DNA of 64,000 nt from Delphinapterus leucas (Eukaryota; Chordata; Mammalia; Artiodactyla; Monodontidae), in the NCBI RefSeq assembly GCF_002288925.2, contig NW_022098000.1, positions 17,802,889 through 17,866,888 of the forward strand, in the 5' to 3' direction. A program made the position numbers and the translations under genes. Within the stretch, counting starts at the first letter, position 1; every line of letters starts with the position of its first letter. Positions 33,183 through 45,425 of this stretch are shown here, piece by piece. The notes beneath the pieces are model-generated. The model did not search any database, was not told the origin of the DNA, and worked only from the letters and a program-made list of their open reading frames with translations.

Positions 33183-35298
33183 GATTTATTAAGAACATTT
33201 ACCCAACTTTGCAGGGCTTAGATACGTTCAAGTATGCAATCTCGAGAAGGTTATGACCTAAGTGCCGTATTGGATTCATATCCAAGCAAACAAAAAAGTG
33301 ATCCAGACACAGATGAATTCATCATCAAAGCTGAGTAAGTTGCTGCAGGTAGGTTTAATATCAAACTAGTGGCTTTCTTGGCATTCCCCCCCCCATCTGT
33401 CCTTTGAAGCCTGATGTGCACACGGTGGCTTATGCTAAAAGCCAGGCGGCTGCTGTAGACGTCAGTCGAGGCCATGCGGAGGTACCTTGAGTTGAAAGCC
33501 CAGTTTATTCAGATTACTCATGGTGCCCTTTCTGATGCAGAGGTTGCTGGGCATTTTCAAATTGAGTGTTCACAATAAATTTCTATGCAAATAAAAGCCC
33601 ATATTCAGGCACATCTTTCCTACCCCTGACCAATCCTACCTGGTCCTTAGGATTGTTGCTAATTGCCTAAGGGGACTGACTCATCCCTTCCCTTTGTTCC
33701 CTACTTTCCTTATCTTTTTGAGTTGCTAACAGAAAAATCTCTTGGCTTACATTTTTCTGACACCAGTACACCGGTACCATTTCTAGCTCACTGACCTCTT
33801 TTCGTGCCAAGACTAACTTTACAGGGATAAGTTTGGCTGGAAAGCATTCTAGAGGAAGAAACACACTTCTCCGACTCTAAGTGGATTCTATTGCCGATAC
33901 ACTTTGTAGCATCTTTTCTAAATGACCTGTGGTCATCATTATGAAAATCAGTGTTGATTTTAAAGTATTTTAAACCATTGACTGCCCAGGGGCCAAGAAG
34001 ATGTATAGAGCTGCTTGGTCTTTTATAACTGGCCCCAGCCTGATGCACTGACTTGGTCTACTGTCCACTCTTTACAGTTTTTCTGTCCTCTCCATTGCTG
34101 TTGTCAAGATGCTTAATCCCAAAGGTTAAGTTGCCAAAAAAGAGCTCTCTGGATAGGTGAAGGGTCACTCAGGGTTTTTATACAAATGTATGTTTCTGCT
34201 CTGAGTTATGCAGGAACTGACCTGCGAAGCCTCTTCACCATTTGAAAGATGTCATGAAATGAGAAAGTTCTAGGAATTAGCAATAAACTGATCATTCATC
34301 AAATGTCTAAAAATAGTTTTAAAGATTTGAAGAAAAGATGAAGAAATGTGTGCTATTTAACTTAGAAAATAAGTTTGATGAATGATTAAATCTACTTGGT
34401 TACTTTTTGGAGACTGTGCAGCTACAATTAGAGAGAAAGAGACTTAGGATACAGGAAAAAAAAAATAACCATGAAGGTTTCTTGAAATGCCCTTCTGAAG
34501 GGGTTATAGAATCACCACTGCTGGCAACCTCTACAATTAGCGTGACCTACTTAATTTATATGTACTGCTGCCCTAGGACAGGGGGATGGACGCTATAGCT
34601 TCTCCAATTTCCTCAGAATTCAGAAACATTACTTCCCTATGTTCTTGCTACAACTTTATGCATGTTTAAGGTATGTTGTCCCTGGATTCACAATTAGGTC
34701 TAATCTCTTTCATAGCTTGGTTTTTGTTAGAGTGTTACAGAGGAATGAAACCATCCACTGTCTAGGAGAGATGGAAAAACAGAAGAAATGGAATTCAGGA
34801 TTTTTAAAATGTAATATTATTTCTGGTCCTTGGAAGGACTTGTACCCTAAAGCATCCTGACTCAGTTATCCCAGTACCAGTCTCTTAGCAGCATCTGAGA
34901 CGCTTCTTTGGGTTACACAAGGAGAACGTATGAAATATTAGGAAGAAAATGTGCTGAAAACCAGCATTTAGCAGAGTATCCAGCATCTTCTACAAGGTAC
35001 CAAATGCATATATTTACATATGAAGAAGCATGGCATCTTGGATTCAGTTTGCGTCCATGAGGTTCTAATCTTATCTCTTCTATCACAAAGTCTAAGATGT
35101 TCCAGGCATATTACTCTACCTCTCAGCATTGTATTTCCCTCCATAAGACATGGGCCCGTTATTCTCTGATTACATGTTTATATCTCAAGAACCAAAATTC
35201 AAGCAGTGAAACATGGAATGACTGGCCCCTGGCCACCTGGAATTGGTTTGGCAAGGTATTTGCTGCTCGAGAAAAAAATGTCCTCCCATAACTATACA
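33183..35298. other. Long single-copy stretch, nothing recognised
   Basis: About 2.1 kb without a repeat that I can name. There is a C9 run near 33387. Small frames (for example 34639-34860 plus, 33788-34048 minus) have no family. Good ground for a conservation test. Confidence 0.4.
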
Positions 35299-35682
35299 TG
35301 TTACCGAGTCCAAGCTCGCTCTGCTGGCTGCATGACAGGCCAATAAATCAGGAGACGAGGTGTCGAAGCAAGGAATATGACTTTATTCAGAAAGCCCACA
35401 GACCAAGAAGATGGCAGACTAATGTCTCCACAGAACCATCTTATCGGGGTTTGGGTGCCAGTTTCTTTTATAGAACAGAGAAGGGGAGGAGATGACGAAG
35501 TAAAGTAAAAAGGCCATAAGTTTTGCAAATATCCCCTGGAATGGCCAGACTCATAGAGGGGATGCGTTAATTTCTCCTTTCTTGCGGCTGTTCACAGGTG
35601 GACAGGGGCAGGATGTTTCCCTGAACAAAGGCACTTTGATTTAACATTCAGGCAGAGGGGCAGGGTTCCCCGAGGCAGGACA
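35299..35682 (-). mobile_element. Solo LTR of an endogenous retrovirus (ERVK-like)
   Basis: Read on the minus strand it starts TGTCCTGCC and ends GGTAACA, so the ends are TG...CA. It has a TATA-like signal (minus strand at about 35468-35474), an AATAAA polyadenylation signal (plus strand 'tttatt' at 35381-35386), and a 3' end that resembles betaretrovirus-like (class II) LTRs of cetartiodactyls. No primer-binding site, polypurine tract or retroviral gene flanks it. The flanks, 'tataca' at 35293-35298 and 'ttatgt' at 35683-35688, do not form a clear duplication. Confidence 0.75.
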
Positions 35683-36330
35683 TTATGTATAGACAGTATC
35701 CTTTTAGTGAACAAAAGCAGCGGAAAACAAAGGTTAAAGTAAAAGAAACAGATCCAACATGTAGTCAGATTCGGCTCTTCCCTGTTACATATGGAGACCT
35801 GGCTTGCCCTGTATGGCCCTCTCCTAACTTAGTCATCACTCCACCCAGTCCTAGAGGAGGAGTCATCAAACAAATGATTCAAAACATTTTCATTCAAAAA
35901 TAATAAAACTGACAGTGCCTTCCTTTCAGGCCACAACAGGAAAATCTCTATTGCCAGGGAAAGACACGGCTTGTTACCTGCATGAATTGGCAAAGGGGGC
36001 CCATTGCCATGGGAGAAGTTTTTCTGTGGTGCCGCGGTGGCTGAAAAAGAGCAAATATATCCTTGGAGCAACTGTTTGGTGTAATTGCTGAGAAGTCAAT
36101 TTAGCCAAAGCTGCCTGCTTTTAGCAATTTTCGTTAATCATAGTTCTCTGAGCAAACTTCAAGTGACAGAAGACAGCAGGGAAGAGAAACAGCCTTAGGG
36201 CCAAAGGAGACAAAAAAGCACAAGAAGAACCAACTCATCTGTCCATTTTCACAAATATACAGGTTTGGGATTGCTCGGCCAATTTCAGGTACAGCAGGCA
36301 TTGAATATCCTTGGTCTGAGCTCTGATTAA
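35683..36330. other. No feature recognised
   Basis: Single-copy by eye. I looked for retroviral internal sequence next to the LTR and saw none. Confidence 0.4.
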
Positions 36331-36334
36331 AACA

Positions 36335-36540
36335 TAAAAATCATGGAATTTTGGAGCTTCAAGGAGCTTCAAGATCCTATAGGCTACCTCTTTTCCTTCT
36401 ACAGATGAAGAAGTAAACTCAAGATGTGTTTCTTTTCAAGGTCTGTAAAGTGATTTATTGAATGTCTCAGGAACGGCCTCAGGATTAGAACTCAGGTCTC
36501 CCAATGGCAAATCCAGTCCTTTTTCCATGTGTCATTCAAG
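36335..36540 (-). repeat. MIR-like core SINE, antisense
   Basis: 'cttctacagatgaagaagta' and 'gattagaactcaggtctccc' match the antisense MIR-type core ('...acagatgaggaaac... gaacccaggtctcc'). Confidence 0.6.
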
Positions 36541-36559
36541 GAGTTTTCCTGGCCTAAGG

Positions 36560-36930
36560 GCCCAAAATATGGAGCACGGGTTATAGGTTAGAGCCACTTG
36601 TGGAAAAGAGGGGAGCAGTAGAATGCCAACTCTTACAGGAACCTCCCAAGGAAGACGCAGCGTCCTTGTACCCATGGGGCCCCTGGTCCTTCCAGAGGCC
36701 ATATTGGTCTTCTCTTGGGGACCCAGTATATATTTTAGGGGAAACTAAATGGCCTTGCTTTTGATGGCATCCCAGTCTTCCAGTCCTCCAAGGATAACAC
36801 ACCTGCCAGCCATGGTACTGGTTTGACACTTCCCACAGTTCCCTGTAGGCTTTGAGAAAGTCAATGCCCTGAGTGGTCACAGCCATCCTAGTTGGCCCAG
36901 GAGAAGAAGCCAAGACACCATTTATCTTTG
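36560..36930 (-). other. Unassigned open frame, possible degraded retropseudogene
   Basis: A 110-codon minus frame (36581-36913) includes the protein-like stretch QGIDFLKAYRELWEVSNQYHGW. After that another minus frame becomes the more protein-like one, with LPWEVPVRVGILLLP and ALTYNPCSIFWALRPG. A frame switch of this kind is what a decayed processed pseudogene or old mobile coding region would show. I cannot name a parent gene. Confidence 0.25.
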
Positions 36931-37029
36931 GCCTGCAGAACTAGCCCCTATGCATGAGAAGCAGGAGAGGATTCATACAAGGAAAGTGAAATGGAGGAGC
37001 CCCCTTTAGCCCCCTTTGGTCATTGTTGC

Positions 37030-37855
37030 TGTTGCCCCTGGGCCGTAAACACCTCAAGGTTTCAACCATCCCCCCTCTGTAACCTCTTTAGGTCTCCGGC
37101 CCTAACTCTTCTCTTGAGGCACAGTTCTGTATCTCTGGTGCTCCTCTGATGCTTCCAGCAGGGTGTCCTCTATCACCTCTTTCCCAAAAAACCTGAAACT
37201 GAACTCACTCTTCCCCCCAAAAATGGACTTCTCTTTTTCTGTTTAAAAAAAAAAAAACTAAACAAACTACTATTCTCCCAGTCATACCTCTGAGTTACTT
37301 TTGGATCCAGTCCCCCTTTCCCACTCCCAACTGGCATATCAATTGGTCCCAAAGCCTTATCAAGTCTCCTTTTGTAAAGTTTTCTCTTACTGCCTACATC
37401 ATGCTAGAAAAACAAGTCACTACCCTAGGCTCCTTCTCACCTCTACCTCTAGCTTAATCCACGCTGCAGGGTCATTGCATTTGAGACAATACATTCCTGA
37501 TGGCTAAGTCACCCAGGAGATGGTAGTGTGTGACAGCAGCCTAGCAAACTAATACACTGCCTGGTCCTGCCTAGGTGCCTCCAGGGTGTCCCCCACGTGT
37601 CATGCCTCCATGCCTTGGCACTGGCTGATTTCTTGGCATGGAATGCACACCACCACATCACTTTTGTCTGATTTGATCAACCTCCTCTTGTCCTTTAAGA
37701 TGGAGCTGAAGCGTCTCTCCTTCTGTGACTCTTTTACCCAACGTCACCTCCCGAGGAAAAGTTGATCTCTTCCTCCACTGCCATGACCAACCCGGACTCA
37801 CACGTTCCCCTCCTAGCACATAGAACTGCACCCCCCTTCCTGCTCTGCCTTGGCT
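37030..37855 (+). mobile_element. L2 LINE, sense, ~800 bp
   Basis: 'acctgaaactgaactcactc' followed by 'ttccccccaaaaatgg' (37189-37225) is the L2 ORF2 region. 'ccttggcactggctgatttc' and 'ggcatggaatgcacac' (37612-37650) and 'cctagcacatagaactgcac' follow in L2 order. It is highly diverged, with a poly(A)-like run at 37243-37257. Confidence 0.6.
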
Positions 37856-37865
37856 TTTAGACTGT

Positions 37866-38043
37866 TGGTCTCAACCTTTGCTGCGTATTAGAGCCACCTC
37901 TGTGATTTTAAAAAATACTGACGCTCAGATCCTTACCGTTGGGATTCTCATTGTGTGGTCCAGGGTGGGGACCTGGCATGGCATTTTTTCCATAGACCCC
38001 CAGGTGATTGTAATGTGCTGCTGGGATGAGAAACATTGTATTA
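37866..38043. mobile_element. hAT-Charlie-type palindromic MITE
   Basis: The left arm 'ggtctcaacctttgctgcgt' with 'attagagccacct' and the right arm 'aggtgattgtaatgtgctgc' with 'tgggatgagaaacattg' are inverted copies about 35-40 bp long. They match the mammalian 'ctcaaccctggctgcacatt' hAT element. Confidence 0.7.
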
Positions 38044-39301
38044 GGGCTCCTGGAAGATAGGGCTTCTGCACTATTCTTTGATCCGTTATCACCCCTCACG
38101 TAAGCACACCCTAAATGTTCACTAAACTGGATGAAGGACCCCAGGTCCTCTGTTCTCTCCTTTTCTCCTTATTTCTTCTCATTGAGCATCGTCACCTCTT
38201 CTCAAAAGAACACCTGAAACAAACCCCCTGTAAAATGCCAATTGGAGGTTTAGAGAGAAATGTGGGGGGACATAAAAGTATGATCATAGTGCTTCGAAAA
38301 AAGGTAAAACAAAAATGCAGAAGGAGCTCATTTTAAATACACATTTCCCCAACTTCTAATGTTTCAAGCAAACTCTTCTCTCTTTCTGGACCCAGAACGT
38401 GGGAAAATGTCTCATCAACCAACACTCTTGCTCCCCATCCACGCCTTTTCCCTGAGAGATTTCAGAAAGGAAATGCAATGCTATATTTATGCTTTTCTAA
38501 TGTTCTTATCCCACCATCCCTCAATAAAAATGGAATCTGGGAAGATTTGGGATGCCCCAGCTTCCTCCTCCAGCACTCCCTTTAGCTCCTCTCAAATAGT
38601 CAGCGTTCAGTCTTTCTCTCTTTCTTCTCCCTCTATATAAACACTTAGATGAAAATAGCTGATAAAGAGCTGTTTCTTTCTTTTTTTCTGGGGATAAAAT
38701 TAACACATGTTCCTTATGCAAAGTTCAGAAAACACCCCCAAAATTAAAATGAATAATAAAAATGGCTGGTACCCCCCCCATGAAAAATTAACAACTGTTA
38801 AGATTTTGGTGGTTTTGTTGTATACTGCATATCTATATAAGGAAAATGTATATAATGTATATATGAGTAAGGGTGTACATGTAAGAAAGAGAATAAAGCA
38901 CATATAAAGCACTTGTCTTGGTGGGGAGATCTGTCTTCACACTGCACTAGCATACTTCTTTATCTACCCAAAGAATAAAAACTCAATCCCCCAATGCATT
39001 AGTCTGAAGTGTTCCTGAAGATTCCAAAGAGGAGATGGAAGAGGCTTGCCAGCTTGCTCACCCTTAGCCCTCACCACCAGTGTCCCAACGTCAACCTCAG
39101 CCTTCCTCGCAATACTCTGCCCAAGTTCATTTCCCTTGGCACCAGCCTCCTCATGCTCAGATCTTTCTCCCAGCTTCTCCGTGTTTCTTTTCCTAGACAG
39201 AGCAATTTAGTTCACCACTCATTTCTTCGAGCTGATATCCTCACCCCTAACCTGTAACTAGGTGGAGAAAGGACCTTCTGGTTCCTAGGATATATCATCT
39301 T
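38044..39301. other. No feature recognised
   Basis: Single-copy by eye, with an AT-rich patch at 38690-38920. Short frames only. Confidence 0.4.
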
Positions 39302-39317
39302 AGAAAGTAGTAGGAGA
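39302..39317 (+). repeat. Left target-site duplication of the large L1
   Basis: 'agaaagtagtaggaga' here and 'agaaagtattaggaga' at 45162-45177 match in 15 of 16 positions. The join 'ctt|agaa' on the plus strand fits the L1 endonuclease preference TT|AAAA. Confidence 0.9.
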
Positions 39318-40220
39318 GATTCGTTCAAGGTGGTGGAGTAGAAAGACTTGTGCTCACTCCCTCTTGAGAGAGCACCAGAATCACAACTAACTGCTGAACA
39401 ATTATCGACAGGAAGATACTGGAACTCACCAAAAATGATACCCCACATCAAAAGACAAAACAGAAGCCACAATGAGACGGTAGGAGGGGCGCAATCACAA
39501 TAAAATCAAATCCCATAACCGCTGGATGGGTGACTCAAAAACCGGAGAACACTTATACCACAGAGGTCCACCCACTGGAGTGAAGGCTCTGAGTCCCACG
39601 TCAGGCTTCCCAACCTGGGAGTCTGGCAACAGGAGGAGGAATTCCTATAGAATCTGACTTTGAAGGCCAGCAGGATTTGACTGGAGGACTTTGACAGGAC
39701 TGGGGGAAACAGAGACTACACTCTTGGAGGGTACACACAAAGTAGCGTGCGCATCAGGATCCAAGGGGAAGGAGCAGTGACCCCATAGGAGATTGAACCA
39801 GACCTACCTGCTAGTGTTGGAGGGTTCCTGCAGAGGTGAGGGGTGGCTGTGGCTCACTTTGGGGACAAGGGCACTGGCAGAAGAGGTTCTGGGAAGTACT
39901 GCTTGGTGTGAGCCCACCCAGAGTCCACCAATAACCCCACCAAAAAGTCTGTAGCCTCCAGTGCTGGGTCACCTCAGGCCAAACAACCAACAGGGAGGAA
40001 ACTCAGCCCCACCCATCAGCAGACAAGCAGATTAAAATTTTACTGGGCTCTGTCCACCAGAGCAACACCCACCTCTATCCATTACAAGTCCCTCCCATCA
40101 GGAAGCTTGAATAAGCCTTTTAGATAGCCTCATCCACCAGAAAGCAGACAGCAGAAGCAAGAAGAACTACAGTCCGGCAGTCTGTGGAACAAAAACCACA
40201 TTCACAGAAATATAGACAAA
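39318..40220 (+). promoter_or_regulatory. L1 5' UTR / internal promoter region
   Basis: This is about 900 bp of non-coding L1 leader, the part that in active L1s holds the internal RNA polymerase II promoter. It has few intact CpGs, so promoter activity today is unlikely. It is identified by position before ORF1 and by its text. Confidence 0.75.
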
Positions 40221-41177
40221 ATGAAAAGGCAGAGGGCTATGTACCAGATGAAGGAACAATATAAAAGCCCAGAAAAACAACTAAACAAAGTGTAGATAGG
40301 CAACCTGCAGAAAAAGAATTCAGAATAATGATAGTAAAGATGATCCAGAACCTTGGAAAAAGAATGGAGGTAAAGACTGAAAAGATGCAAGAAATGTTTA
40401 ACAAAGATCTAGGCGAATTAAAGAACAAAAACCTAGAAGGATTAAAGAACAAACAGAGATGAACAATACAATGACTGAAATGAAAAATACACTAGAAGGA
40501 ATCAACAGAAGAATAACTGAGGCAGAAGAACAGATAAGTGACCTTGAAGACAGAATGGTGGAATTCACTGCTGCAGAACAGAATAAAGAAAAAAAGAATG
40601 AAAAGAAATGAAGACAGCCTAAGAGACCTCTGGGACAACATTAAATGCAACAACATTTGCATTATAGTGGTCCCAGAAGGAGAAAAGAGAGAGAAAGTAC
40701 CTGAGAAAATACTTGAAGAGATTATAGACGAAAACTTCCCTAACATGGGAAAAGAAATAGCCACCCAAGTCCAGGAAGCACAGAGAGTCCCAGGCAGGAT
40801 AAACCCAAGGAGAAACATGCCGAGACACCTAGTGATCAAATTGACAAAAATTAAAGACAAAGAAAAATTATTAAAAGCAACAAGGGAAAACCGACAAATA
40901 ACATACAAGGGAACTCCCATAAGGTTAACCGCTGATTTCTTAGCAGAAACTCTACAAGCCAGAAAGGAGTGGCACGATATACTTAAAATGATGAAAGGGA
41001 GAACCTACAACCAAGAATACTCTACCCAGCAAGGATCTCATTCAATTCAATGAAGAAATCAAAAGCTTTACAGACAAGCAAAAGCTAAGAGAATTCAGCA
41101 CCACCAAACCAGCTGTACAACAAATGCTAAAGGAACTTCTCAAAGTGGGAAACACAAGAGAAGAAAAGGACCTATAA
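40221..41177 (+). pseudogene. L1 ORF1 remnant
   Basis: ORF1p is the RNA-binding trimeric chaperone of L1. The ATG at 40221 is followed by a stop at codon 25 (TAG 40293-40295). The central open frame (40538-41053) shows the RRM-domain text DLWDNIKCNNICIIVVPEGE and the C-terminal-domain text PRHLVIKLTKIKDKEKLLKA. The natural stop appears to be TAA 41175-41177, in another frame than the centre. At least two frame changes plus the stop make it non-functional. Confidence 0.88.
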
Positions 41178-41202
41178 AAACAAACCCAAAACAATTAATA
41201 AA

Positions 41203-44200
41203 ATGGTCATAGGAGCATATATATCGATAATTACTTTAAATGTGAATGGATTAAATGCTCCAACCAAAAGACACAGGGTTGCTGAATGGATACAAAAACA
41301 AGACCCATATATATGCTGTCTACAAGAGACCCCCCACTTCAGACCTAGGGACACATACAGACTGAAAGTGAGGGGATGGGAAAAGAGATGCCATGTAAAT
41401 GGAAATCAAAAGAAAGCTGGAGTAGCAATACTCATACCAGATAAAATAGACTTTAAAATAAAGAATGTTACAAGAGACAAGGAAGGACACTACATAATGA
41501 TCAAGGGATGAATCCAAGAAGAAGATATAACAATTATATATGCACCCAACACAGGAGCACCTCGATACATAAGGCAACTGGTAACAGCTATAAAAGAGGA
41601 AATTGACAGTAACACAGTAATAGTGGGGGACTTTAACACCTCACTTACACCAATGGACAGATCATCCAGACAGAAAATTAATAAGGAAGCACAAGCTTTA
41701 AATGACACAATAGACCAGATAAATTTAATAGATATTTATAGGACATTCTATCCAAAAACAGCAGATTACACTTTCTCCTCAAGTGCACATGGAACATTCT
41801 CCAGGATAAATCACATCTTGGGTCACAAATCAAGCCTTGGTAAATTTAAGAAAATTGAAATCATGTCAAGCATGTTTTCTGACCACAACATTATGAGATT
41901 AGAAATAAATTACAGGGAAAAAAATGTAAAAAACACAAGCACATGGAGGCTAAACAATACATTATGAAATAACCAAGAGATCACTGAATAAATAAAAGAG
42001 GAAATCAAAAAATACCTAAAGACAAATGACAACAAAAACACGACAATCCAAAACCTATGGGATGCAGCAAAAGCGGTTCTAAGAGGGAAGTTTATAGCAA
42101 TACAATCCTACCTCAAGAAACAAGAAAAATCTCAAATAAACAATCTAACCTTACACCTAAAGGAACTAGAGAAAGAAGAACAAACAAAACCCAAAGTTAG
42201 TAGAAGGAAAGAAATCATAAAGATCAGAGCAGAAATAAAATGAAATAGAAACAAAGAAAACAATAGCAAAGATCAATAAAACTAAAAGCTGGTTCTTTGA
42301 GAAGATAAACAAAATTGATAAACCTTTAGCCAGACTCATCAAGAAAAAGAGGCAGAGGACTCATATCAATAAAATTAGAAATGAAAAAGGAAAAGTTACA
42401 ACGGACACCACAGAAATACGAAGCATCCTAAGAGACTACGACAAGCATCTCTATGCCAATAAAATGAACAATCTGGAAGAAATGCACAAATTCTTACAAA
42501 GGTATAACCTTCCAAACTGAACCAGGAAGAAATAGAAAATATGAACAGACCAATCACAAGTAATGAAATTGAAACTGTGATTAAAAATCTTCCAACAAAC
42601 AAAAGTCCAGGACCAGATGGCTTCACAGGTGAATTCTATCAAACATTTAGAGAAGAGTTCACACCCATCCTTCTCAAACTCTTCCAAAAAATTGCAAAGG
42701 AAGGAACACTCCCAAATTCATTCTACGAGGCCACCATCACCCTGATACCAAAACCAAAGATACCAAAAAAAAGAAATTTACAGACCAATATCACTGATGA
42801 ATATAGATGCAAAAATCCTCAACAAAGTACTAGCAAACAGAATCCAACAACACATTAAAAGGATCATACACCATGATCCAGTGAGATTTATCCCAGGGAT
42901 GCAATGATTCTTCAATACACACAAATCAATCAAGGTGATACACCATATTAACAAATTGAAAAATAAAACCATATGATCATCTCAATAGATGCAGAAAAAA
43001 CTTTTGACAAAATACAACACCTATTTATGATAAAAACGCTCCAGATAGTGGGCATAGAGGGAACCTACCTCAACATAATAAAGGCCATATACGACAAACC
43101 CACAGCAAACATTGTCCTTAATGGTGAAAAACTGAAAGCATTTCCTCTAAGATCAGGAACAAGACAAGGATGTCCACTCTCTCCACTATTATTCAACATA
43201 GTTTTGGAAGTCCTAGCCACGGCAATCAGAGAAGGAAAAGAAATAAAAGGAATACAAGTTGGAAAAGAAGAAGTAAAACTGTCACTGTTTACAGATGACA
43301 TGATACAATACATAGAGAATCCTAAAGATGTCACCAGAAAACTACTATAGCTAATCAATAAATCTGGTAAAGTTGCAGGATACAAAATTAATGCACAGAA
43401 ATCTCTTGCATTCCTGTGCACTAACAACAAAAGATCAGAAAGAGAAATTAAGGAAACAATCCCATTCACCATTGCAACAAAAAGAATAAAATACCTAGGA
43501 ATAAACCTACCTAAGGAGGTAAAAGACGTGTACTCAGAAAACTATAAGACACTGATGAAAGAAATCAAAGATGAGACAAACAGATGGAGAGATATACCAT
43601 GTTCTTGGATTGGAAGAATCAATATTGTGAAAATGACTATACTACCCAAAGCAATCTACAGATTCAATGCAATCCCTATCAAATTACCAATGGCATTTTT
43701 TATGGAACTAAAACAAAAAGTCTTAAAATTTGTATGGAGACACAAAAGACCCCAAATTGTCAAAGCAATCTTAAGGGGAAAAAAATGGAGCTGGAGGAAT
43801 AAGAATCACTGACTTCAGACTATACTACAAAGCTACAGTAATCAAGACAATATGGTACTGGCACAAAAACAGAAATATAGATAAATGGAACAGAATAGAA
43901 AGCCCAGAGGTAAACCCATGCACCTATGGTCAACTAATCTATGACATAGGAAGCAAGCATATACAATGGAAAAAAGACAGTCTCTTCAATAAGTGGTGCT
44001 GGGGAAACTGGACAGCTACATGTAAAAGAATGAAATTAGAACACTCCCTAACACCATACACAAAAATAAACTCAAAATGGATTAAAGACCTAAATGTGAC
44101 ACTGGACACAATAAAACTCTCAGAGGAAAACGTAGGAAGAACACTCTTTGACATAAATCACAGCAAGATTTTTTTGACCCACCTCCTAGAGTATGGAAAT

Positions 44201-45000
44201 AAAAACGAAAATAAACAAATGGGACATAATGAAACTTAAACACTTTTGCACAGCAAAGGAAACTATAAACAAGACGAAAAGACAACCCTTAGAATGGGAG
44301 AAAATATTTGCAAATGAATCAACGGACAAAGGATTAATCTCCAAAATATATAAATAGCGCATGCAGCTCAATATTAAATAAACAAACAACCCAATAAAAA
44401 TTGGGCAGAAGACCTAAATAGACACTTCTCCAAAGAAGACATACAGTTGGCCAAGAGGCACATGAAAAGCTGCTCAACATCACTAATTATTAGAGAAATG
44501 CAAATCAAAACTACAATGAGGTATCACCCTCACACCAGTTAGAATGGGCGTCATCAGAAAATCTACAAACAACAAATGCTAGAGAGGGTGTGGAGAAAAG
44601 GGAACCCTCTTGTATGTTGGTGGGAATGTAAATTGATACAACCACTATGGAGAACAGTATGGAGGTTCCTTAAAAAACTAAAAATAGAATTACCATATGA
44701 CCCAGCAATCCCACTACTGGGGATTGGGAGGAAACCACATACCCAGAGAAAACCATCATTCGAAAAGACACATGCACCCCAATGTTCATTGCAGTGCTAT
44801 TTACAATAGCCAAGTCATGGAAGCAACCTAAATGCCCACTGACAGGCAAATGGATAAAGAAGATATGGTTCATATGTACAATGGAATATTACTCAGCCAT
44901 AAAAAGGAACAAGATTGGGTCATTTGTAGAGACGTGGATGGACCAAGAGACTGTCATACAGAGTTGAAGTGAATCAGAAAGAGTAAAACAAATATTGTAT
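41203..45000 (+). pseudogene. L1 ORF2 remnant (EN-RT-Cys)
   Basis: Endonuclease motifs remain: ITLNVNGLNAPTKR with the active-site Asn, CLQET with the Glu, GDFN (41626-41637) and SDHN near 41878. The RT domain begins with [19 protein letters not shown] (from about 42586). The usual FADD box reads FTDD at 43288-43299, with both catalytic Asp codons present. The C-terminal text [10 protein letters not shown] and [11 protein letters not shown] follows. In-frame stops occur at 41509-41511 and 41965-41967, and later frameshifts move the frame (for example near 42780 and 43800). Confidence 0.9.
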
Positions 45001-45161
45001 ATTAACATATATGTGTGGAGAACAAACGTATGGACATCAAGGGGGGAAAGGGGGGCTGGGATGAATTGGGAAATTGGGATTGACATATATACACTAATAT
45101 GTATAAAATAGATAACTAATAAGAACATGCTGTATAAAAAATAAATAAAATTTCTTAAAAA

Positions 45162-45177
45162 AGAAAGTATTAGGAGA
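45162..45177 (+). repeat. Right target-site duplication of the large L1
   Basis: Partner of 39302-39317, with one mismatch. Confidence 0.9.
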
Positions 45178-45185
45178 TTGTTAAC

Positions 45186-45233
45186 ACAAAAAAGAGAGAG
45201 AGTGAGAGGGAAGGGGAGGAACAGGAGGAGGGG

Positions 45234-45307
<74 letters not shown>

Positions 45308-45425
45308 GAAAGGAAAGGAAAGGAAAGGAAAGGAAGGAAGGAAGGAAGAAAGAAAAAGAAAGAAAGAAAGGAGGAAGGAAGGAAGGAAGGAAGGGAGAGA
45401 GGGACAGAGGAAGAAAGGAATCCTG
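45186..45425 (+). repeat. Purine microsatellite (GAAA)n/(GGAA)n
   Basis: About 235 bases are almost pure purine on the plus strand. A (GAAA)n core of ~70 bases is followed by GGAAA and GGAA blocks. It starts just after the L1 duplication. The lysine/arginine-rich and leucine/serine-rich frames across it are artefacts. Confidence 0.95.

Larger units (their letters stand above)
39318..45161 (+). mobile_element. Near full-length L1 retrotransposon, inactive
   Basis: The ~5.84 kb element contains a 5' UTR (39318-40220), ORF1 remains (40221-41177), a short spacer, ORF2 remains (41203-about 45000), a 3' UTR and a degenerate A-rich tail. The 5' start ('aaggtggtggagtagaaaga') is the beginning of the cetartiodactyl L1 5' UTR, so the copy is not 5'-truncated. 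Flanking 16-bp repeats confirm insertion by target-primed reverse transcription. Both ORFs are broken by stops and frameshifts. Confidence 0.93.

Noticed and set aside
35299..36100. A full endogenous provirus beside the LTR
   Set aside because: No primer-binding site, polypurine tract, gag, pol or env text, or second LTR was found on either side.
39318..45161. A host gene encoding a reverse transcriptase
   Set aside because: Domain order, UTRs, tail and target duplication show an L1 insertion, and its frames are broken.
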